Both the position numbers and the translations under genes were made by a program. From assembly GCF_023898315.1 (NCBI RefSeq), contig NC_064622.1, positions 170,892,178 through 170,956,177 of the forward strand: a stretch of 64,000 nt of DNA, in the 5' to 3' direction. Positions 54,985-64,000 of the stretch are shown piece after piece. The first letter of the stretch is position 1. Each line of letters starts with the position of its first letter. The notes under the pieces were generated by a model that was not told the origin of the DNA, searched no databases, and saw nothing but the letters and a program-made list of their open reading frames with translations. Source of the DNA: Schistocerca nitens. Lineage: Eukaryota > Arthropoda > Insecta > Orthoptera > Acrididae.

Positions 54985-55560
54985 GGAATCCTAAAAATTT
55001 TCAATTTTCCACCCTCGTCATTATTTCCACACCACGTGTTTAACGTATCATTAGTGCAGTACCTTTAGATGTGCAGAACTGAATAAATTGTGCATTTTTG
55101 AAATCTAGAGTGAGACCATTTGCAGAAAACGACCGGATAATACTTCTCCTAACATTGTTTACCATTTCTTGTATTACTATAAGTATGTTGCAACTCTTTA
55201 CAATAATAGTGTCATGTGCAAAAAGAACTAATCGCGCTCATTCGGTACTTGACGGAAGGTAGTTTTCATATATGAGAGAGAATAATGGACTAAGGTTGAG
55301 CCTCGTACAACCCCGGACAGAAGAACTTCACCCAGGTACTTTAGTTGAATTATTAAGTACAACATTTTGCATTTTACTGGTTAGATATGACACCCATTGG
55401 TTGGCTATGCCATCAACTCCGTAAAACCTCAATTTCTGTACGGGGACATTACGGTTCACATAGTCAAATGCCTTCGATAGTTCACAAAAGATACCAACCT
55501 GAGCTATTTTGATATTTAATGCTTATAAAATTTGGTGAGTGAACGTGTAAGTGGTGAACC
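54985..55560 (-). pseudogene. LINE reverse transcriptase fragment (Jockey/CR1-like)
   Basis: Minus-strand translation gives GIFCELSKAFDYVNRNVPVQ, motif A of reverse transcriptase with its catalytic aspartate, followed by KLRFYGVDGIANQWVSYLTS and KMQNVVLNNST. Further on, towards lower coordinates, the PQGS and catalytic-box region is present only as frameshifted remnants (for example near 55200-55320, where SLYMRN-like and CTRLNLSPLFS-like readings occur). It is truncated at both ends. The enzyme would copy LINE RNA into DNA at the insertion site; this copy cannot. Confidence 0.8.
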
Positions 55561-55720
55561 TATTCGAGGAGTTTTTCTAAAAATCTGCTACATGATTTAA
55601 TGAGAACATTACTGTCGCACAAGTAAGTTACTTTTCTAGAGTACACTAACAACACATTACCATATTTTTCTGTCACACTTACAGAATATATAGAGACGCT
55701 AAATGCTTAACTATTCTTGT

Positions 55721-55930
55721 CCGCAGCTCGTGGTCGTGCGGTAGCATTCTCGCTTCCCGCGCCCGGGTTCCCGGGTTCGATTCCCGGCGGGGTCAGGGAT
55801 TTTCTCTACCTCGTGATGACTAGGTGTTGTGTGATGTCCTTAGGTTAATTAGGTTTAAGTTGTTCTAAGTTCTAGGGGACTGATGACCATAGACGTTAAG
55901 TCCCATAGTGCTCGGAGCCATTTGAACCAT
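55721..55930 (+). mobile_element. tRNA-derived SINE, family B
   Basis: Head CCGCAGCTCGTGGTCGTGCG, B box GGGTTCGATTCCC, body GATGACTAGGTGTTGTGTGA and common tail. Imperfect 14-bp duplication TTAACTA(T/G)TCTT(G/A)(T/G) at 55707-55720 and 55931-55944. Confidence 0.92.
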
Positions 55931-56003
55931 TTAACTAGTCTTAGTGCAGGAGCAGACTACACGCTGTTGTCGTTGAGATACAGTACCACAACAAGAGCCG
56001 CAT

Positions 56004-56031
56004 CTGAAGATCGGCACTATGGCTCGAAAAC
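56004..56031 (+). ncRNA. Hammerhead-like motif (candidate, degenerate)
   Basis: CTGAAGATCGGCACTATGGC followed by TCGAAAACG repeats the plan of the palindrome motifs: CTGAAGA, one base, short hairpin, CGAAAAC. The hairpin is imperfect (CGGC against GGCT). No inverted partner is visible nearby. Confidence 0.25.
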
Positions 56032-56069
56032 GCCCAAGGTAGCAAACTATCTTCTCAAGAGTATTTGTG

Positions 56070-57925
56070 GCTAGTTGCGTTCTACATCTTCAATCTTTAT
56101 TTGAATGGCTGCACTCCAGTAAGTATAAAATACCAACGTAATGTTCTCTTTAGCCAGTTAATTGTTAATTAACTACTGATAAATTTTTCCACAACAATAA
56201 TCGATGTGTTTCAGAGATAAGAGAGGGAAAAATGACAAAAACGAGATCATGTTATTCATTAGCAGCAGAAGTATTTTTGGAATTTTTACTTTCTTATTCA
56301 ATATTAAAGTTTTTGGATGAGAATTGAAATAAAATTAAGTTGCAGGACGCAAGTTTGTTTTATTATCATCTGTAACATAAACGTCATTGAATTGGCAACA
56401 AAGGAAAAATGGTTGTAAATAATAACTGATCAGCTTTCCTAGGTTCGTTGTGACGGAACATTCCTAAATACAGTTCTCAGAATCGTAGTCCGTATTATGA
56501 TGTCAACTATATGTGTCACGTTTCCTTGCCCTTTTTTCTATATCTGGTACCGCTACAGCTCCGATGTATCTTATTAAGGTTAACAAAAGTTAGGCTTTCA
56601 AATTTAATGGGTATCAACATAAGAACTGTTAACTGCATTCTCTTGGGAGGATCGGCCACCAGAAAACTGGAAGTCGTTCATGAAGGGTGCGGTTCCTTTA
56701 CTGCTCTTAGCAGTAAGCCATGCCATAATTCTTAGCCTCTGATGTTCTCATTTCAAGACCTGAACCTGCACGCTACACTTTACATTTTCCTACCGCACGA
56801 GTGGCAAATGATAATTTTATCGCTGATATATGTTTCCACTTTACATATAGGGAGCAAATAAGTTCGTTTTCTACCAGCATGCCGAGAAGACCTTTAAATG
56901 CCAAATATTTGACTGGAAGCGATAAATATTGACACACGTAACAGAATTTTTTCCCGAGTTTGTACGTCACGTAAGTGTCTTAATTCGCTTTCAAATTAAT
57001 CTTCACAGGCTATAACACGCTTTCCGTAACGCTCGTAAACCTTCTGAAAACTACCTGTCAGCTCGTCTTTTTATAATCGTTCGCAGCATTCACATCACAC
57101 ATATTCGAATATCTGTTAAATGGCGAAGGAATTACTTTTGCTCTGTTACTGACGGTTTGTTACCCTTCTTTGCACAGAACTTGTGGCATGACATTTTATC
57201 CCACGTAGTGGTTAATTATAGAAAACAAATTTTTCAGACATAAATGTCAATGAAATATTCCTCAACTCCGATCCATATTAGATTCTACTTGTGAATTAGT
57301 TTATCACAGATCAGTAACATGTACTCTGCTCCCGCCAGTTGTGGCGTCAACACTGTCCTCCCTATATCCCCAACTCCTCAGTAACAATCTCCAGTATGGT
57401 AACCGACTTGGCGCCAGCGTGTCATATTGTTGTTTGTTGCTACGCTAGCTAACGGCTGGCAAGTACGTGTATCGTAAATATTTTTCTTTCCACATGTTTT
57501 GCGCACTGCTCATTTCTACGCTCTTTCACCAATATCGCATGCGTGTCCGTCGTGATTCTTCGCAACTTATAACAGAATTTGATGGTTATGCGCTGCTATA
57601 TTGCATTATACACGTCTTTGTATTCTTTACACTAGTTGGGTCACAGAAGAGAAATCTGATTTAGCTTAGTGAGTTCGAAGATAAGCTGCGCTTCTCTGTA
57701 GCATATTAACGCTTGCAATAAAGAAATGGTTGTCAAGAGTTACCGGCATGAACGCTTCAGTCACTTCTTGTCTTTCTTCAAAATTCTCTTACTCACACCT
57801 ATTTCATAGCTTCTGATACATCTTCAGCACTTCCTTCAAAGCCCCATTGATTCGAAAGCTCCTGACAGAGAAGGGAAGTAACATTTGGTCTGTCGTGAAG
57901 ATTGTTGGAATCTGATCTTTTCGTT
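56070..57925. other. No recognised feature
   Basis: AT-rich sequence without identifiable repeats, domains or RNA genes. Confidence 0.35.
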
Positions 57926-57929
57926 GGAG

Positions 57930-58272
57930 CTCAGCCACGTGCCGAGGTTAACGTAAGTGGAGGAAATTCGCCGCCGTCGGAGGGCACTGACGGCTGCTTA
58001 GTGCGTCGCCGTGCCGTGCCTTGCCGCGGCCGTCCCAGTCCCATTGTGTGAGGCGGCACGTGGGCGTCCTTCCAGCAGACACGCCCTGCGCCATCTGCCA
58101 GCGCCCAGCACGCGAGGTCACGAAGTAGAGGCACCTTTGCTCCTTCCTCTTCAGCCTTCATTGAAATCCACCTTTGCTTCGTTACCCAAGCGTTGATTTT
58201 TGTTTTAAATTTTCGTGATGATGTGTGTTTCTTTACACTGCCCAAAGAATTATTTAAGTGGTAGGCAACGCG

Positions 58273-58317
<45 letters not shown>

Positions 58318-58320
58318 TGA
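57930..58320. repeat. GC-rich patch followed by (CA)n microsatellite
   Basis: CG-rich at about 57940-58120; a (AC)n run at 58275-58313. Frames here are short and show no domain. Confidence 0.6.
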
Positions 58321-61110
58321 GTGTGCGTGATTGCTGTTTGGTGCAGTCTGCACGTTTTACGCTGGTGCTCGAAAGTTGCTGTCCTTACCGCGCGTTGAAA
58401 TCACTGCCTACAGAGCACACAGTAGCCTCCGTCTGGAGACGAGTCCACATTTCCCATTTAGCGACATTTTTCTCTATTTTCTCTAGTAGTCGAAGACACA
58501 AGAAACCACAGTGATCTTAGATAACACACCTTCTTCGCATACTCATGCAATGGAAGAACTGTTCAATGTTTCTGGAAATCTTACTTTCCCGTGCTTGATA
58601 TTTGTGAAAATTTGTGAATCAGCTTCCCACCTGAGTTCGTAGTGCAACATGTCACATAATATAATACTGCTTCCGAATGTTTGTTTTAGACATAATTGAG
58701 GAATTGGTTCGGTATTCGTATAAATAACGACGTAGAACTTACTGTAACGAGTACTGTGACGTTACCTAAACTTAATCTGACAAGTATTTTTTGTTCGGTT
58801 CTAATTCATTTTGGTGACTGAGAAATAAGTATTGAACGGCATGAGTGTGTATCGAGAAATGTAACACTGTAGTATGTACAAAGATATAAAGTTCTTAAAC
58901 TGGTTTTTCGTAGGGACTAACGTCGTGATTTTTATGAAAAATAGAAGTTCCAGTTCTATGCATTAGCTAAATGCTGACAAAATGACAATAGTAATGATTT
59001 GATTTGTATTGAAAGCAGTGGGGAATGTGGAGGCAAAACTAGATCTAGTTAAGTTTCTCGTTTATCTAATAATGCGACAGAGTACTAAATTCTGTCCTTT
59101 TATACTTCCAATAAGTGAAAAGCGTTCCACATTTGTCTACACGCGGTTTAATTTCAATTTATATTATTTTTCTTTTGATTCACTCAGCAGCTCTATGATG
59201 ATGGGCACAACCACCAGAGGCACTATAAGGCTTCATGTTGGTGTAACAACTCATGATTCGGCAATACTTTTCTTCTTTATTAAAACAGAACCATGTTTTC
59301 CTCGTGTATTGCTGTGAAAACTTCATCGAGTGTTGGCAGTTCTTTTTGAATTCCTGTTTTAAGACTGTTCTGTTATTATGTGACCACCGGGTGCTTTGTT
59401 AGGAATGGCGGTCTAGTGGGAAAGCGAAATCCAATCCCGCTCGTGTTATGGAATATTACAGTCTGCCTTTAACATAGTCTTCACCTTACAACGACGTAAA
59501 GATTCACGAGGAACGACACTTGGTTTGGATTCCACGTTAGACTGTAGGCAACCCTTCACCGATAAGTTTAGTGAGATGGTTTAGGGACATGGAAAGTCGT
59601 CGAAGGGCTGTGCAATTGAAAGACATGCAACAAGCCATATTTATTATCTAGCTGTCTAACCTAAGAAATACGACTTGCAATTTTACGCAAGTCACGTGCA
59701 TCGTTTATTCTTGCGCTCTACAAACAAAAAAAATTAAAAAAGTAAAATAAACGCGCAGGAGCTGCTGACTGCGTTAGTGGGGATTTATCTTTCTTCAGTT
59801 TAAGAAAAAAAAGGACAGATTATTCATTTCTGTACATCAAATGGCTAATCCAGAAACTGACAACACGTATTAAGTAAGGTAAAATCATCTAAATTTTAGT
59901 GTTTTCATGTTTATAAGAATAAGGTAATATACCTTACTTAATTTTGTTCAGTGATGTCCTTTGTAATTATATTTTGGGTAATTCATATTTAGGATAAAAA
60001 GATTTTGTTACGAGATGGCCTGCTGTAAGAGCACTGTGAGATGGCTGTGCACGATGCCTAGCATGCATTTTTTAAAATAGGTGGATAATTTAACTACGAC
60101 AGTACAGTACACACATTGTTGCATGAAATTCAGAATGAATAATGATGTCTGTAACTAGAAAATTAGAGAGAAAAACAACCGAAATTATCTGGCTGTAAAA
60201 TATAAAGAAATGAATACGATGTGACGAAGGGCTTTTACTAGTTGTTCATTTGTATGGAATGACTAGCAGTAAGAAAATCTAATTTCCAAAGTAGGCTGAG
60301 TTAAGCTCCCTATGACAACTTCGTCCATTACATAGGATTATTCTGTTTAATAACCTGTGTCTTGCACAATACAATAAAGCTACGTTCTATATTTTTTGTC
60401 GTTTTATTTATGTTTGCTATTTCTCGTCACTTCTTCTGATTGTGTTTAACTTTTAGACTTCATCTCTGAAACTGGGTTGGCAAAACTCAGTTTTTGATTC
60501 TTTGCAGTGTCATCGAACAGTAACAACTTTATTACGTTTGAGAGTAAGTAATCAAAGGTTACTTGGTGCTGTACTTTGTTTGTAAGCACATAAGTACAAG
60601 CACGACGGTTTATTTTCTAGTGATTTGGAAATGAAGTCGCACTTTCTTGTGCGACTTATTCGCAACTGGAGCTGTTGAGTGCGCGATAGCGAAGTGACCC
60701 GATGAATGTTCGTCAGCAGATGAAGCCGCTAACTAGCGGGCTAAGAGGTCGCTGTCGGAGAATAACAGAACGTGCCCATTAGTGGGTGACGCTGCCAATT
60801 TAGCAGTTGGAGGGGTTGGGGGGGGGGCGAAGTGAAGGCAGGAGGGGGTCCGGAGCGGAAGAACTGGCTGGGGTCTCCGGCGGTCGGGCGCTCCTTTTCT
60901 TACCTCCGCTTCCACGTCGTATCAATTAGCAGTGGTTGTCCCACTCAAGTGTCTGAGTGGCGCTCACCAAACACCGATTCAATGGAAGCCACTTTACCTT
61001 CACTTTTTTTTCGGAAAACTGTCGCAAGTCGTAACATACGTGCACTGAGAGCTGTTAAACTACATCTACATCCATACTATGAAAGTCACGGCAAAGAGTA
61101 CTTTCCATCG
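58321..61110. other. Long stretch with no recognised feature
   Basis: AT-rich, with a modest GC-rich patch containing a G run (about 60810-60900). The longest repeat-free interval in the window as far as I can see. No gene is supportable. Confidence 0.35.
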
Positions 61111-61116
61111 GATCAT

Positions 61117-61648
61117 ATACATGGTGGTCAGAAACAGTTTGAAAAGCTTGTAAGGGTGTTGCAGTGTAGTCTGTGCTGAGAAATAACTGTCGAGAAAAAT
61201 AATCTATACATTGCGCCGTTTCCGAGTTAATTAGCATTGAAGTTAGCTATCCAGGCCGTTACGCGCGCGGATTCAAGCGAACCACCAGATACAATTACTG
61301 TCAGTCGTTCTCACAGTGTAGATGACACCCCACAGGCTGCTCACCATGGTTCGAGATCCATCCTTACCACTTTGATTCGAGTTCCATCCTTACTATGGTC
61401 CAGTGTCAAAATTTTGTATCGTGGTTTTATTTCGATTATAGGAAAGCAAACGAACAACCCTTTGGCGACACCGTCGCCATCGGGCCGCTTGAATTAGCGC
61501 GCGCAACGACCAGATTGGCTATCTTCAACGTCAGTTAACTCAGAAGGGGGCGAAGTATCGAAATTTTTCTTAGCATTAATTTCTCAACCCGACCTAACTT
61601 GCAACACCCTTACAAGCTTTTCAGGCTGTTTCTGATCAACCTGTATAC
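61117..61648. mobile_element. MITE-like non-autonomous element
   Basis: Ends are inverted for about 75 bases: GGTGGTCAGAAACAGTTTGA, AAAGCTTGTAAGGGTGTTGC at the left against the complement of GCAACACCCTTACAAGCTTT, TCAGGCTGTTTCTGATCAAC at the right, each with TATACA-like flanks. The interior has no coding capacity for a transposase. Confidence 0.8.
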
Positions 61649-61649
61649 G

Positions 61650-62340
61650 GTACTGGCTTTTTTCCCACTCTTTTCATAAATGGAGGCCGGATGAATAACT
61701 GCTCAAGAAGACTGTGTCCGCTCTGTTGTCGGCATAATCATACCTCGGCTCTTCCTACGAGAATGATAAGTAGGAGGCTGCAAAATATTACTAGATTCCA
61801 CACTTAAAGGATGTTTTTAAATCTTTCTTTACAACTTTCGCTTTTCACTAGAGTTGACATCTGTTTTCAATTATCTGCAAGTTCAGGTTTTGCAACATTT
61901 CGTAACGGTCCAATAAACCAGTGACCATTCGTGCTGCCTTTCTTTACTTATCTTCAATGTCCCTTGCCACTCCTGTCTGCAGGAATCTCATAGGCTTGGG
62001 CAGTATTTCACGATGGGTAGTACCAGTGTTTTGTAAGCAATGTGCTTTATAGAATAACTGAATTATCTCGTTTTCTTATCAATGAGCTGGAATCTCCCAT
62101 CTAGTTTATCTGCTATTGAGACTATGTTATAATTCCATTTCTATCCCAACAAACTTCTAAACCCAAGTATATCTATGAGTAGACTGATTACAGCTGTCAA
62201 TCATGTATATTGTAATAATAAAGTGCAAAGTGTTTGCATTGTGTAAACAAATTAAAATTTCTGAACATTTACAAGAAATAATCAGCAACTTGCGATTGTA
62301 TGGTAATAATAGTGTATTACTGTCTTTGGCTCGTATGACT
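61650..62340 (-). mobile_element. LINE (Jockey/CR1-like) C-terminal remnant
   Basis: About 61850-62130 reads, in complement, like the region near PILEYC in the LINE at 24.4-26.65 kb (ACCATTCGTGCTGCCTTTCT, GTAGTACCAGTGTTTTGTAA). Highly decayed. 62131-62340 is unassigned. Confidence 0.5.
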
Positions 62341-62417
62341 GTCATTGGGTTGCGAGTCTGTATCTGCCGCTTTATTTAATAAAATTCAGATTAATTGTTT
62401 CTGGAACACAAAATCAA

Positions 62418-62637
62418 GCCCGCATCTCGTGGTCGTGCGGTAGCGTTCTCGCTTCCCACGCCCGGGTTCCCGGGTTCGATTCCCGGCGGGGTCAGGGATT
62501 TTCTCTGCCTCGTGATGGCTGGGTGTTGTGTGCTGTCCTTAGGTTAGTTAGGTTTAAGTAGTTCTAAGTTCTAGGGGACTTATGACCACAGTAGTTGAGT
62601 CCCATAGTGCTCAGAGCCATTTGAACCCTTTTTGAAC
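62418..62637 (+). mobile_element. tRNA-derived SINE, family B (subfamily with 19.3-kb copy)
   Basis: Head GCCCGCATCTCGTGGTCGTG, B box GGGTTCGATTCCC, common tail. Perfect 11-bp duplication CACAAAATCAA (62407-62417 and 62638-62648). Shares diagnostic substitutions with the 19321-19524 copy. Confidence 0.96.
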
Positions 62638-62805
62638 CACAAAATCAAAATATAAAAATTTTAGGATCGTTCATAGGTGCTACATGCAAATAATGTTGCT
62701 CAACAATGTGTTTATTTTTCAGTACGAAACACGGTTGATTCACTAAATGCATATATTAAATGGCAAAATAGTGAACTTCTACTCACTGTAACTAACCAGA
62801 TTAAG

Positions 62806-63063
62806 TTGTAAATTTCTTTTACTACTACACGACTGATTTCTGGCTCTTATGAGACCATCCTCTGTTGTAGCGGTACTGTGGCCCCTGAACGCCGCTGTGG
62901 ACGTGTACTAGGCTTGGTGTGCTACCTATGAGCGCTCATAGGTAGCACACCGCGCCTAGCACACGTCCACGGGGCGCTCGGTGGTCACAGCACAGTTACG
63001 ACACCTGAAGATGGCCTTATAAGAGCCCGAAACCCGTCGTGTAGTAATAAAAGAAATTTACAA
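62806..63063. repeat. Long palindrome with hammerhead-like motif
   Basis: The arms 62806-62933 and 62934-63063 meet at a perfect centre (GTAGCACAC side by side with its complement around AGCGCT). Outer ends are TTGTAAATTTCTTTT and its complement. At 63005-63032 the plus strand has CTGAAGA, one base, a GGCC...GAGCCC hairpin region and GAAACCC. The left arm has a diverged counterpart. Confidence 0.88.
63005..63032 (+). ncRNA. Hammerhead-like motif (candidate, degenerate)
   Basis: CTGAAGATGGCCTTATAAGA then GCCCGAAACCC. The left arm suggests the original hairpin was GGTCTC-ATAA-GAGACC. As at the other loci, one unpaired base separates CTGAAGA from the stem. Confidence 0.3.
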
Positions 63064-64000
63064 GTGAAGCAATATTTTCAGCCTCTGGTATAAGGCTCAG
63101 TTGCAAATGTTCTTGCAACATGATTGTTTGTAAGCAGATTAAAAATAGCTCTAGCCCCCATATATTGGTTAGAAACTCACTATAAAATTTAAATAAACTG
63201 GGTAACGCAGCAAAAATTATTTACAGTTCACGAATATACTACACCAAAATGTTAAGTGTTCAGTTCAGCGTTATTTGCGATAAACGCTAGTTCATTCGAC
63301 AAATGAGGAAATAATTGTAACAGCCGACTACCGTATGGTATTCAGAGTCCACACTGAACCGTCTGAATTAACTCGGGACAAGATTATTCTAAGTACAGAC
63401 TAGCAATGATGTCAATGTAAATTTTTGCCGGATCGGAACTCGCGATAACAGGCAACCCTGGTTCGAGTCCGGTGCGACACAAATCTTCATCGACGTCGTG
63501 GCATTCTACAGCTGATTGGCTATATTCGGAACTGTGAATACATTTAATGTATAGCACGTATTGGGCTGCTGTAGGCCCCAAATCAGAGACGAAACACCAC
63601 TGCACGATGAAAAGTTTGAAGTGCGGCGCGCGGTGTCAGCTTCCAGGATTGTCAGCCCTATTTTCTTTGATACGACCGGAGACACTACAGTTTGTACGAG
63701 AAATTTCAGTACACTTGAGGAGTAGCTGGATGATCTCAAACTTACTGGAGATTACTTAAAACAAGATGGAACTACGTGTCAACACGTCTAATCAGTGACT
63801 TGTAACCAATTTCTTTGGTAACTAAATAACTTCAAAAAAATTTTAGACCCGCTGATCACCTGAACAAAACCGTGTGGCTATGTTAAAAGCCAAGACTACA
63901 AGACAGCAGCAGCAACAACTGGCGAACTCCGTGACACCATCATACACGAGATAAGCAGCTTTGGCGTGGATACACTACACAGAATGTCGTGAAATATGAT
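63064..64000. other. Mostly unassigned; possible SINE fragment
   Basis: About 63425-63500 contains CCTGGTTCGAGTCCGGTGCG, a B-box-like tRNA arm, with no matching A box that I trust; it may be a truncated SINE. Nothing else identified to the window end. Confidence 0.35.

Overview
This is eukaryotic, intron/intergenic-type DNA from an insect. I infer a grasshopper or locust (Orthoptera: Acrididae, most likely Schistocerca) because the dispersed repeats match families I associate with those genomes: several tRNA-derived SINEs, Tc1/mariner elements, RTE-type and Jockey/CR1-type LINEs, and palindromic elements with tRNA-like arms. I see no convincing host protein-coding gene, no true tRNA or rRNA gene, and no bacterial, phage or CRISPR signal.

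Layout. 0-9 kb: antisense LINE fragment, purine-rich satellite, decayed Tc1-like element, several SINEs, a composite repeat with a pyrimidine-rich core (5.1-7.7 kb), antisense RTE-type LINE 3' part. 8.9-9.3 kb: a long palindrome carrying a hammerhead-like motif. 9.4-10.7 kb: the strongest GC/CpG-rich block. 14-16.2 kb: LINE RNase H fragment with a SINE in it, abutted by a Tc1-like element. 16.6-18.0 and 23.0-24.4 kb: two almost identical 1,422-bp Tc1-like elements with open transposase frames. 18.9-20.5 kb: second copy of the pyrimidine-cored repeat. 21.7-22.8 kb: sense RTE-type LINE. 24.4-26.65 kb: antisense LINE interrupted by a 1,548-bp mariner-like element with 165-bp inverted repeats and an open transposase frame. 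27.8-30.3 kb: internally deleted mariner-like element and a second decayed Tc1 copy, each split by a SINE. 31.2-32.3 kb: sense LINE. 33.3-36.6 kb: tRNA-armed SINE, DUF4817-like fragment, palindrome, Tc1 fragments. 36.7-39.4 kb: a mariner with a Tc1 element nested in it. 42.6-44.7 kb: degenerate tandem repeat split by a Tc1-like element that itself holds two SINEs. 45.7-49.4 kb: two LINEs and SINEs. 50-64 kb: sparser, with SINEs, microsatellites, a perfect 49-bp duplication, an inverted-dimer tRNA element, an antisense LINE, a MITE-like element and another palindrome.

How it fits together. Most of the structure is layered insertion, and exact target-site duplications give a relative order: DNA transposons are usually older and are broken by younger SINEs, whose retroposition was presumably driven by LINEs of the kind seen here. 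Three transposase genes look open enough to be functional: the two Tc1-like copies and the 165-bp-TIR mariner-like copy. The points I rate most worth checking are a recurrent CTGAAGA-hairpin-GAAA motif at four unrelated loci, atypical acidic-residue spacing in both open transposases, SINE families that share one tail but have different tRNA heads, and an inverted-dimer SINE with a perfect 12-bp target duplication.
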